40,204 nucleotides of DNA, taken from contig JANREX010000023.1 in assembly GCA_030758115.1 (NCBI GenBank), positions 1-40,204 of the forward strand, read 5' to 3'. This DNA is from Paracoccaceae bacterium (GTDB taxonomy: Bacteria > Pseudomonadota > Alphaproteobacteria > Rhodobacterales > Rhodobacteraceae). Below, piece after piece: positions 1 to 9,744 of the stretch. The notes under the pieces were generated by a model, which had not been told where the DNA came from, ran no database searches, and saw only the letters and a program-made list of their open reading frames with translations. The number at the start of each line of letters is the position of its first letter. Position 1 is the stretch's first letter. The position numbers were made by a program, and so were the translations under genes.

Positions 1-149
1 GACTCTGCCCCAATCATGGGGGCGGGGCAATGGGGGGCGGATGCGCAAGCCGCTGCCGCAGCCCGGCCTTGCAACGGCGGCCAAGACCTGACAGGTTGCA
101 GCCCTGAAATCGCCCGGGATGGAACCGTGGCATCCCTGAAGGCAGTCAG
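1..149. other. window edge, no supported gene
   Basis: This stretch lies upstream of the first complete gene. On the + strand one frame is open from the window edge to a stop at 89-91 and could be the last 29 codons of a gene that begins outside the window, but nothing in it is recognisable. Another frame is open from the edge to a stop shortly after the next gene's start. I cannot decide between an upstream 3' end and untranslated leader. Confidence 0.3.
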
Positions 150-890
150 ATGGACCCGGTCAATATTCTCTGCGTGAAATGGGGCACGAAATATGGCCCC
201 GACTACGTGAACAAGCTGGCGTCGATGGTATCGCGCAACATGTCGCGCCCCTATCGTTTCGTCTGCCTGACCGATGACGCCACGGGCATCGACCCGTCGA
301 TCGAAACCCACCCCCTGCCCGCCATCGGCATTCCCGAATTCGACGCGGCCACCGGTTGGACCCGCCTGCATGGCTGGCTGAAGGTCACCGTCTTTGCCGC
401 GCCGCTCTATGACCTGACCGGCCCGACGCTGTTTCTGGATGTGGATATCGTGATCACCGGCCCGCTCGATCCGTTCTTCGACCCGCCGGGCGAGTTCATC
501 GTGATCAAGGAATGGGACAAGCGTGACGAGACGGGAAATACCTCGGTGTTCCGCTACACGGCCGGCGCGCATGGCGACCTGATCGCGCATCTGTCGCGGT
601 CGCTGGACAGCGCGCAAAGCGACTATCGCAACGAGCAGGAATTCGTGACCACCTATTTCTCGCGGCAGGGCAAGATGAGCTATTGGCCCAAGGGCTGGTG
701 CGTCAGCTTCAAGCGCCATTGCATGCATCGCGGGATCATGGGGTTCTTCAAGCCAGCCCGCATCCCCGAGGGGGCGAAAGTCGTCGTGTTCCACGGCAAA
801 CCGAACCCGCCTGACGCCATCATCGGCCGCAGCGGCAAATGGTATCGCCGGGTGATCCCCGTCGCCTGGGTCGACGAGCTGTGGCGCTGA
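150..890 (+). CDS. glycosyltransferase-like protein
   Basis: The 246-residue soluble protein has the layout of a small nucleotide-sugar glycosyltransferase. It has an N-terminal beta strand (VNILCVKWG), a region resembling a donor-binding fold, and a DVD motif at residues 97-99 within LFLDVDIVITG, the expected site for a divalent metal and the nucleotide diphosphate. A conserved-looking HGKPNPP segment lies near the C terminus. It is followed 15 bp later by a Kdo kinase, so a role in lipopolysaccharide core or surface glycan assembly on the cytoplasmic face of the inner membrane is the natural inference. Donor and acceptor cannot be told from sequence. The start at ATG 150 fits the fold beginning at residue 4, although no strong ribosome binding site precedes it. 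Confidence 0.75.
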   Translation: MDPVNILCVKWGTKYGPDYVNKLASMVSRNMSRPYRFVCLTDDATGIDPSIETHPLPAIGIPEFDAATGWTRLHGWLKVTVFAAPLYDLTGPTLFLDVDIVITGPLDPFFDPPGEFIVIKEWDKRDETGNTSVFRYTAGAHGDLIAHLSRSLDSAQSDYRNEQEFVTTYFSRQGKMSYWPKGWCVSFKRHCMHRGIMGFFKPARIPEGAKVVVFHGKPNPPDAIIGRSGKWYRRVIPVAWVDELWR

Positions 891-905
891 GGCACAGGGC
901 GCGGC

Positions 906-1652
906 ATGGCTGAGATCACGACAGGCCGGAACGGCGGCGCGGTCATCTGGTACGACGCGGATCTTCTGCCAACCTTGGAGAATGGCCTCTTCGATCCCGA
1001 TTGGCTGGCGCGCACGGGGCGGCTGACCGGCACCTCGACCGGGCGCAATACCGCATGGTTCCTGCGCCATGAAGGGCGCGACATGGTGCTGCGGCACTAC
1101 TGGCGCGGCGGCATGGTGGGCCGGATCGTCAAGGACCTTTATCTGCGCGAGGCGGTGGCCAGCAGCCGCGCGATGCGTGAATTCACCCTGCTGGACTGGA
1201 TGCACGGCCAGGGTCTGCCGGTGCCCCGCCCGGTTGCCGCGCGCTTCGGCCCGCTTGGCCCGTGGTACCGCGCCGATCTGCTGATGGAGCGTCTCCCCGA
1301 TACCCGCCCGCTTGCCGATCTTCTGGCCGAAGCGCCGCTGCCGCGCGACGTCTGGGCGCGCATCGGTGCCGTGATCGCGCATTTTCACAAGGCGGGGGTG
1401 CATCATTCGGATCTGAATTGCCGCAATATCCTGCTGGATGGTGCGGGCGGTATCTGGCTGATCGATTTCGACAAATGCGAACGCCGACCACATGGGCGTT
1501 GGGCGCAGGACAACATCGACAGGCTGGAACGCTCGCTTCTCAAGGAGAAGGGCAAGGTGCCTGCGCTGCACTGGAGCGCCGCCGACTGGCAGGCGCTTCT
1601 GACGGGCTACCATGGCGCGGGTCAGACCGACGCAGGGATGGCCGCGCCATGA
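906..1652 (+). CDS. kdkA: 3-deoxy-D-manno-octulosonic acid (Kdo) kinase
   Basis: The 248-residue protein has a kinase-like fold of the KdkA/RfaP type. The catalytic loop HHSDLNCRN is at residues 166-174, with D169 as the likely base. The metal-binding IDFDK is at 186-190, equivalent to the DFG motif. KdkA phosphorylates Kdo on the lipid A-Kdo acceptor in the cytoplasm, adding negative charge to the inner core. The neighbours support this role: a glycosyltransferase 15 bp upstream, and an LpxL-type acyltransferase on the other strand nearby. Its stop codon overlaps the next start in an ATGA, so the two are probably translationally coupled. A related LPS-core heptose kinase is the main alternative. 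Confidence 0.82.
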   Translation: MAEITTGRNGGAVIWYDADLLPTLENGLFDPDWLARTGRLTGTSTGRNTAWFLRHEGRDMVLRHYWRGGMVGRIVKDLYLREAVASSRAMREFTLLDWMHGQGLPVPRPVAARFGPLGPWYRADLLMERLPDTRPLADLLAEAPLPRDVWARIGAVIAHFHKAGVHHSDLNCRNILLDGAGGIWLIDFDKCERRPHGRWAQDNIDRLERSLLKEKGKVPALHWSAADWQALLTGYHGAGQTDAGMAAP

Positions 1653-2374
1653 GCAAGAGACCAGCCATGGTCTTTCCGGCCGAACCGCTGGCCCTTGCGG
1701 GGCTTGCGCCCGTGGCAAAGGGGCAGGACCGGCTTGTCTATCATCATCCGGACTTTCCCGATCTTCTGTTCAAGGCGCCGAAATCGCTGCATGCCGCACT
1801 TGGCCAGCCCGAAGGCACGGCGATCCGGCTTGCCCTGTCCGATCTCGGAAATTTCCGGCAGCTGATGCTGAAACTCTCGCCGAAAACCCTGTGGCATCCG
1901 TTCTTCAAGGAAAGCGACTGCTACCTGCGCGCGCGGCTTGCCGGCATCGCCACCCCGGATCTGCCGATCCCGAACCTCTACGGGTTTTGCGATTCAGACA
2001 TCGGGCCGGTGCTGGCGGTCGAACGCATCGCCCTGCCCGGCCAGATGCTGGGGCGCACCCTGAAATCACTGGCTGGCGAAGGCCCCCTTGATGCCGCGAT
2101 GGTGACCTTGCTGGACCAGTTCGCCAAGCGCATGTTCCGCCACGGCCTTGTGGCGGGCGACATGACAGCGGCGAATATCGCGCTGGGGCAACGGGGTGGC
2201 GCGGATCAGTTCGTCCTGATCGACGGGTTCGGCGATATCCACGCGATCCCTTTCCGCTCGGCCTCGGCCCGACTGAACCGGATCGCGATGACCCGCAGCT
2301 TTCACAAGATGGCAGGCCGCATCGGGCTGCGCTTCGACGAGACACAGCAGCGTTTCAGCCCAAGGTCTGCCTGA
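1649..2374 (+). CDS. YrbL-family kinase-like protein
   Basis: The 241-residue product resembles the YrbL (PhoP-regulated) family, a branch of the protein-kinase-like fold. Visible kinase signatures are GDMTAANIAL at 170-179, which keeps D171 and N176 of the catalytic loop, and VLIDGFGD around 189-196, with D192 at the metal-binding position. The usual HxD histidine is absent, replaced by AGD. The start is the ATG at 1649, which overlaps the stop of kdkA by four bases; in-frame sequence further upstream lies inside kdkA and is ignored. The 3' end overlaps the convergent phosphatase gene by 20 bp. The substrate of this family is not established. Beside kdkA, a sugar or lipid A-linked acceptor is possible, and so is a regulatory role. 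Confidence 0.7.
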   Translation: MSKRPAMVFPAEPLALAGLAPVAKGQDRLVYHHPDFPDLLFKAPKSLHAALGQPEGTAIRLALSDLGNFRQLMLKLSPKTLWHPFFKESDCYLRARLAGIATPDLPIPNLYGFCDSDIGPVLAVERIALPGQMLGRTLKSLAGEGPLDAAMVTLLDQFAKRMFRHGLVAGDMTAANIALGQRGGADQFVLIDGFGDIHAIPFRSASARLNRIAMTRSFHKMAGRIGLRFDETQQRFSPRSA

Positions 2375-2999
2375 TCCGGTCCCGAAGTGTCAGGCTGGCG
2401 AAGTTTGCGGTGATCGCGGCCGGATCGTAACGGGTGGCAATCCAATCCTCGAACCCGATGCCGCTGATCGCGTGATCGGCCCCGAAGGCCGCCACCAACT
2501 GATCCAGCACGCCGGTGGATGACCAGCTCCAATGCCCGAACCGCCGCGACAGCATGGCGGCGGCCTCTTCCGCCGGGCGGCCTTCGATCGCCAGAAGATA
2601 GATGGCGCTGGCCAGCCCGGTACGGTCCGCGCCCGCACGGCAATGCAGCAGAAAGGGCTTTTCGATCCGCCGCAACAGCGCGATCAAGGTCAGCACCCGT
2701 TCGGGCGGGGGCAGGCGATGCGCGCTCATGTTGAAGCTGTGAAACCGCAGCCCCAGCGCGGCGCAAGCGCGGCGTTCCGCCCGGAACGGCGCGCCGTCGT
2801 CGCTGCCGCGCAGATAGAGCACCGAGACAAGCCCCTGCGCCTTCATCCGCGCCAGCCGGCGATGGTCGGGCTGGTTGGACCGGAACACGCCCGGCGCGAT
2901 CGTCGCGGCATTCGCCCAGAACAGGCGTATCACGCCCTGGTCGATCCAGAAATTGTGCAACCGGTCGCGCAGGCGGCTCAGGCGGTCCTGCTCAGGCAT
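2355..2999 (-). CDS. Cys-based protein tyrosine/dual-specificity phosphatase
   Basis: The 214-residue protein carries the signature HCRAGADRTG at 119-128, giving the catalytic Cys-x5-Arg pair C120 and R126. The spacing and surrounding sequence (FLLHCRAGADRTGLASAIYLL) fit the DSP/tyrosine phosphatase-like family, whose members dephosphorylate proteins, phosphoinositides or sugar phosphates. The sequence does not tell which. It begins 8 bp inside the end of the upstream acyltransferase gene, so the two form a tight leftward operon. It converges on the YrbL-like gene with a 20-bp overlap and no visible terminator between them. A role in undoing an envelope phosphorylation is attractive but only inferred from position. 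Confidence 0.78.
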   Translation of the reverse strand: MPEQDRLSRLRDRLHNFWIDQGVIRLFWANAATIAPGVFRSNQPDHRRLARMKAQGLVSVLYLRGSDDGAPFRAERRACAALGLRFHSFNMSAHRLPPPERVLTLIALLRRIEKPFLLHCRAGADRTGLASAIYLLAIEGRPAEEAAAMLSRRFGHWSWSSTGVLDQLVAAFGADHAISGIGFEDWIATRYDPAAITANFASLTLRDRIRQTLG

Positions 3000-3900
3000 C
3001 CGGTGCGCCGCCCTTCCAGCGGCGGTGAATCCAGAACCACTGGTCGATATTCTGCTCGATCCGGGCCTGCAGGCTGTTGTTCAGGGCCTGCGTCATCTCG
3101 ACGGCGGTCGAATGGGGGATCGGTGCTTCGAACACCGCATCGAAGGACAGACCGTCCTTGCGCCGGATGCCATAGCAGGGCACCAGCAGCGCGTCGTATT
3201 TGAGGGCCATCTCGGCGGCGGACAGGGCCGTCATCGCGGTCTGGCCCATGAAATCCAGCGGCTCGCCCTTGTGCATATGCTGGTCGATCAGCATGGCCAC
3301 AGTGCCGCCGCCGCGCAGAAAGCGCACCATCTCGCCCAGGCCACGGCGGCCCCTCTCGAACAGGGGTGTGCCGATGGTGCTGATGTTGCGCAGGTAATAG
3401 CGGTTGAACCAGGGGTTGTTCAGCGCCCGGTAGATGCCGCCCACGCGAAACCCTTGCGCGATGGTGCCCGCGCGGATCACGTCGTAATTGCCGAAATGCC
3501 CCGAGACCAGGATGATCGGCCGGTTCTGCGCCTTGGCCTGCTGCATCGCATCCCAGCCCGGCCCGCTGACCGGTGCCGCAAGCGCGCGCTTGCGCAGGCC
3601 TTGCGGCGACAGCAGTTCCATCGCCATGCGCCCGATGTTGCGCGATGTGGCCGCGGTCACGGCAGCGCGCTGCGCCTCGGGCATGGCCGGAAAGATCAGC
3701 CGCAGATTATCCTCGATCCGCCTGCGGTAACCCGCGAACGGGGCTATGAGGCGCGCAAAGACAAAACCGCCCAACCGGACCCGCAAGCCGTAGGGCAAAA
3801 GCTTGAGAGCCCCGACAAAGGTCAGAAAGACACCGTATGGCGCAAGATCGGAGATCCGGGCCGCAAGGTCCCGGAACCGTTCCTGATTGTCGCTCGCCAT
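2992..3900 (-). CDS. LpxL/HtrB-type lipid A acyltransferase
   Basis: The 302-residue protein belongs to the LpxL/LpxM lysophospholipid acyltransferase family. The catalytic H-x4-D motif HFGNYD is at 135-140. Downstream blocks typical of the family follow, such as RALNNPWFNRYY, MLIDQHMHKGEPLDFMG and the C-terminal QWFWIHRRWKG. An N-terminal hydrophobic stretch (APYGVFLTFVGALKLLPYG) suits inner-membrane association. The enzyme is expected to add a secondary acyl chain to Kdo2-lipid IV-A from acyl-ACP. ATG 3900 is preceded by GGAGAGACC; longer in-frame starts lie in sequence with no family similarity. The phosphatase gene overlaps its last 8 bp. Acyl-chain specificity, and the acceptor position, are not readable. 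Confidence 0.85.
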   Translation of the reverse strand: MASDNQERFRDLAARISDLAPYGVFLTFVGALKLLPYGLRVRLGGFVFARLIAPFAGYRRRIEDNLRLIFPAMPEAQRAAVTAATSRNIGRMAMELLSPQGLRKRALAAPVSGPGWDAMQQAKAQNRPIILVSGHFGNYDVIRAGTIAQGFRVGGIYRALNNPWFNRYYLRNISTIGTPLFERGRRGLGEMVRFLRGGGTVAMLIDQHMHKGEPLDFMGQTAMTALSAAEMALKYDALLVPCYGIRRKDGLSFDAVFEAPIPHSTAVEMTQALNNSLQARIEQNIDQWFWIHRRWKGGAPDA

Positions 3901-4049
3901 GGTCTCTCCTGCCCGCGGGGTCAACGGAACCGGTCCAAGCGGACCGCCCTGCCCTGACATACTACCGGAGCGGCGGCGGGGTAAAGCCTCCGTCAGGGGG
4001 AACCGGCCATGCCGCGCAACCAGTGGCGCGGCGGGATCGGCGCGGCACC

Positions 4050-4087
4050 TTATGGAAATGGCACGCCAGCCTGCGCTGGCGTGCCAT
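4050..4087 (-). terminator. hairpin downstream of katG
   Basis: A perfect 13-bp stem pairs 4058-4070 with 4075-4087 around a 4-base loop, TGGCACGCCAGC being the outer-to-inner arm. Read leftward, it lies 23 bp after the katG stop and is followed by ATTTCC, a short U-tract. This is best read as the katG terminator and separates katG from the acyltransferase operon. Confidence 0.7.
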
Positions 4088-4109
4088 CCTCGGTCGTGCC
4101 GTCGTGCCG

Positions 4110-6775
<2,666 letters not shown>

Positions 6776-8167
6776 ATGGAGATGATGGACACCCTATTGC
6801 TGTCGCGGATCCAGTTCGCGGCGAATATCTCGTTCCATATCCTTTTTCCCACGATCACCATCGCCCTGGGCTGGGTGCTGGTCTTCTTCAAGTGGCGCTA
6901 TGCCCGGACCAATGACCAGGTCTGGATGGATGCCTATTTCTTCTGGGTCAAGGTCTTCGCCCTGTCCTTTGCCATGGGGGTTGTCTCGGGCATCACCATG
7001 TCTTTCCAGTTCGGCACCAATTGGCCCGGCTTCATGGAAAGCGTGGGCAATATCGCAGGCCCCCTGCTGGCTTATGAAATCATGACCGCCTTCTTCATGG
7101 AGGCCGTGTTCCTGGGCATCATGCTCTTTGGCTTCAGCCGCGTGCCGGGCTGGGCGCATACGGGCGCCACCGTGCTGGTGGCCGTGGGCACGACGATGTC
7201 GACCTTCTGGATCCTGGTGCTGAACAGCTGGATGCACACGCCCCAGGGCTTCGAGATGCGCGATGGCGTGGCCCATGCCACCGACTGGTTCGCGATCATC
7301 TTCAACCCCTCGATGCCCTACCGGCTTGTGCATGTGCTGCTGGCCTCGGGCCTGACCGTGGGTTTCCTGATCGCGGGCATGTCCGCCCTGCGCTGGGTCA
7401 TGGGCGAACGCAGCGCCGAGGTGCGCAAATCGCTGCGCCTGGGCGTGATCATGGGCGCCTCGATCATTCCGCTGCAGATCTATGCCGGTGACATGCACGG
7501 GCTGAACACGCTGGAATACCAGCCTGCGAAAGTGGCCGCGATGGAAGGCAACTGGAACACCCAGGGCAATGTGCCGCTGCTCCTGTTCGCCCTGCCCGAC
7601 GAGGAGGCCCGCGAGAACCGGTTCGAGATCGGCATCCCCTCGGGCGCAAGCCTGATCCTGACCCACCGTCCGGATGGCGAGGTGCCGGGCCTGAACGATT
7701 TCGTGGCCGAGGATGGCACCGTCCTGCACCCGCCCGTCAATGCCGTCTTCTGGTCCTTCCGCGTGATGGTGGGCACCGGCATGGCGATGCTGGTCCTGTC
7801 CTGGGCGGCGCTGTTCCTGATGCGCCGTGGCCGTGGCATCGAAGGGCTGCCGCGCCCGGTGGTCTGGGCCTTCCTGCCGATGGCCTTCTCGGGCTGGCTG
7901 GCCACGCTCGCGGGCTGGTACACGACCGAGATCGGGCGTCAGCCCTGGCTGGTGACTGGGGTGCTGAGCACCGATGCCGCCGTGGGTGACGTGGCCCCCG
8001 CGCTGGTCGCCTCGACCCTGGTCGCCTATCTGGTGATCTACGCGGCATTGCTGGTCGCCTATGTCAGCGTGCTGGTCTATCTGGCCCGCCGCAAGGCCAA
8101 GGGGGCATACGCCCCCGAGGCGGGCCGCCCGATCAGCGGCGCCATCCAGTCCATCCCGGCGGAGTGA
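6776..8167 (+). CDS. cydA: cytochrome bd-type quinol oxidase subunit I
   Basis: The 463-residue integral membrane protein is subunit I of a cytochrome bd / cyanide-insensitive oxidase, the haem-bearing quinol:O2 oxidoreductase. Haem ligands appear at H21 (b595 position), H186 (b558) and M331 (b558). The GRQPW motif lies near residue 381, and the quinol-binding region between about 245 and 325 keeps QPAKVAAMEGNW. The Q-loop is short, which places it with the CIO-type branch rather than the long-loop E. coli type. The start is at ATG 6776, with in-frame ATGs at 6782 and 6785; AGAGGG at 6755-6760 is rather distant, so the start is uncertain by a few residues. cydB follows within 6 bp. Confidence 0.95.
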   Translation: MEMMDTLLLSRIQFAANISFHILFPTITIALGWVLVFFKWRYARTNDQVWMDAYFFWVKVFALSFAMGVVSGITMSFQFGTNWPGFMESVGNIAGPLLAYEIMTAFFMEAVFLGIMLFGFSRVPGWAHTGATVLVAVGTTMSTFWILVLNSWMHTPQGFEMRDGVAHATDWFAIIFNPSMPYRLVHVLLASGLTVGFLIAGMSALRWVMGERSAEVRKSLRLGVIMGASIIPLQIYAGDMHGLNTLEYQPAKVAAMEGNWNTQGNVPLLLFALPDEEARENRFEIGIPSGASLILTHRPDGEVPGLNDFVAEDGTVLHPPVNAVFWSFRVMVGTGMAMLVLSWAALFLMRRGRGIEGLPRPVVWAFLPMAFSGWLATLAGWYTTEIGRQPWLVTGVLSTDAAVGDVAPALVASTLVAYLVIYAALLVAYVSVLVYLARRKAKGAYAPEAGRPISGAIQSIPAE

Positions 8168-8172
8168 CCATC

Positions 8173-9186
8173 ATGATGACGCTCTTTGGTGATCCCGCCG
8201 TCTGGCTGCCCGTGGTCTTTGCCGCGCTGATGGGCCTGTCGATCCTGATCTACGTGGTGCTGGACGGGTTCGATCTGGGCGTGGGGATCCTCACGCCCCT
8301 CGGGACCGAGGCTGAAAAGGACCGGATGGTCGCCTCGATCGGGCCGTTCTGGGATGCGAATGAAACCTGGCTGGTGATGGCGGTGGGCCTTCTGCTGGTC
8401 GCCTTTCCGGCGGCGCATGGCACGATCCTGACGGCGCTTTATCTGCCCGTCGCCATCATGCTGATCGGCCTGATCCTGCGCGGCACCGCCTTCGAGTTCC
8501 GCGCCAAGGTGGCCCTGCCCAAGAAGAAAGCCTGGAACATGGCGTTCTTCGCAGGCTCGATCATGACGTCGATGGCACAGGGCTACATGCTGGGCCTCTA
8601 CATCATGGGGCTGGACAACAGCTGGTCCTCGCAGGCCTTCGCGCTGCTGACGGCGGTGTTCCTGACCGTCGGCTACAGCTTCATCGGCGCCTGCTGGCTG
8701 ATCCTCAAGGCCGAGGGCGCGTTGCAGCTGAAAGCGGTGCAATGGGCGCGCGGCGGGATCTGGGGCGTTGTGCTGGGCGTGGGTGCGATTTCGCTGGCCA
8801 CACCGCTGGTCAGCCCGCGCATCTGGGAAAGGTGGTTCTCGATCCCCGAATTCTTCCTGCTGGCCCCGCTGCCGCTGATGTCGGCGGCGCTGATCATGGG
8901 CATCTGGGTCGTGCTGCGGCGGCTGCCCACCCCGAATGACAGCTTCGCATGGTTGCCCTTCGCCGGGGCCAGCGCACTTTTCGTGCTGGCCTTCACGGGG
9001 CTGGCCTATTCCTTCTATCCTTACGTGGTGCCGGAAAAGCTGACGATCTATGACGCGGCTTCGGCCCCGGAAAGCCTGATGATCATCCTTGTGGGGGCGC
9101 TGATCGTGATCCCCGTGATCGCGGGCTATTCGGCGCTGGCCTATTACATCTTCCGGGGCAAGGCGCGTGATCTGCGCTACGATTGA
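8173..9186 (+). CDS. cydB: cytochrome bd-type quinol oxidase subunit II
   Basis: The 337-residue polytopic protein pairs with subunit I. It opens with the family's LDGFDLGVGIL segment and has the DANETWLV block near residue 60, followed by further transmembrane helices (about eight in all). ATG 8173 was chosen because GGAG at 8161-8164 sits 8 bases upstream; a GTG at 8164 in the same frame would bury that site. The gene begins 5 bp after the cydA stop, so the two subunits are cotranscribed. No cydX-like small subunit and no cydDC assembly genes are present before the downstream hairpin, which is usual for the CIO-type branch. Confidence 0.95.
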   Translation: MMTLFGDPAVWLPVVFAALMGLSILIYVVLDGFDLGVGILTPLGTEAEKDRMVASIGPFWDANETWLVMAVGLLLVAFPAAHGTILTALYLPVAIMLIGLILRGTAFEFRAKVALPKKKAWNMAFFAGSIMTSMAQGYMLGLYIMGLDNSWSSQAFALLTAVFLTVGYSFIGACWLILKAEGALQLKAVQWARGGIWGVVLGVGAISLATPLVSPRIWERWFSIPEFFLLAPLPLMSAALIMGIWVVLRRLPTPNDSFAWLPFAGASALFVLAFTGLAYSFYPYVVPEKLTIYDAASAPESLMIILVGALIVIPVIAGYSALAYYIFRGKARDLRYD

Positions 9187-9194
9187 TCCGGCGC

Positions 9195-9216
9195 GGCCCA
9201 CCTGACAAGGTGGGCC
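9195..9216. terminator. hairpin between cydB and DUF1992 gene
   Basis: A perfect 9-bp stem (GGCCCACCT / AGGTGGGCC) with loop GACA lies in the 41-bp gap between two convergent genes. There is no T-tract on either side, so it may stop transcription weakly in both directions or stabilise 3' ends. Confidence 0.6.
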
Positions 9217-9227
9217 GATCCCGCGCG

Positions 9228-9563
9228 CTAGGATTGCATGAACCGCCGCCGCGCCTCGACGGCGATGTTGTAGCGCTGCTCCAGATCGGCGATCAGCGCC
9301 ATCGCAACGCGCCTGGCATCTTCACCCTCGGCCTCGCGATAGCTTTGCCTTGCCGCCTCAAGCAAGGTCTTGAGCTTGAACTCTTCGGGCAGCACGCCCG
9401 CTTCGGCCATGATGCGGGCGGCCACGGCTGTGGCCATGTCGGCATATGCCTCGCCCGTGCGGTCGGGCAAGGGCTTCCCCTCGCCTTCAAGACCGCGCAG
9501 CTTGCCTTCGGCGATCGCCTTGCGGATCTGCTGCTCAACGAGCCTGTCAAAGGATCGGGTCAT
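9228..9563 (-). CDS. DUF1992 domain protein
   Basis: The 111-residue soluble protein matches the DUF1992 family (the conserved domain also found in DNAJC28 homologues). The evidence is the opening helix followed by AEGKLRGLEGEGKPLPDRTG and the alanine-rich, charged helical remainder. The function of this domain is not known. It is a single-gene unit: the hairpin at 9195 closes its 3' side, and the dabA terminator-like element lies upstream of its start. ATG 9563 is the natural start, since the domain begins within the first residues (MTRSFDRLVEQQIRKAI). Confidence 0.75.
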   Translation of the reverse strand: MTRSFDRLVEQQIRKAIAEGKLRGLEGEGKPLPDRTGEAYADMATAVAARIMAEAGVLPEEFKLKTLLEAARQSYREAEGEDARRVAMALIADLEQRYNIAVEARRRFMQS

Positions 9564-9649
9564 CGCGCGCTCCCGCCCTGCACCGACGCAGCGCGGTCAA
9601 TGGCGCGCCACCCGTCAACCATAGCATCGCGACAGGCGACGGACACGCG

Positions 9650-9675
9650 AAAACCTGCGCCGGGCCAAACGCAGG
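9650..9675 (-). terminator. possible terminator after dabA
   Basis: Read leftward, CCTGCG and CGCAGG (9670-9675 and 9654-9659) form a 6-bp stem with a 10-base loop, followed by TTTT. It lies 70 bp after the dabA stop. The stem is short and the loop large, so the call is moderate. Confidence 0.4.
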
Positions 9676-9744
9676 CGCGGGAACGCGCTGCGGGCGGCCC
9701 GCCATACACGGGACCGCCTTCCCGTTGCTTGGCGCCTGGCGGTC

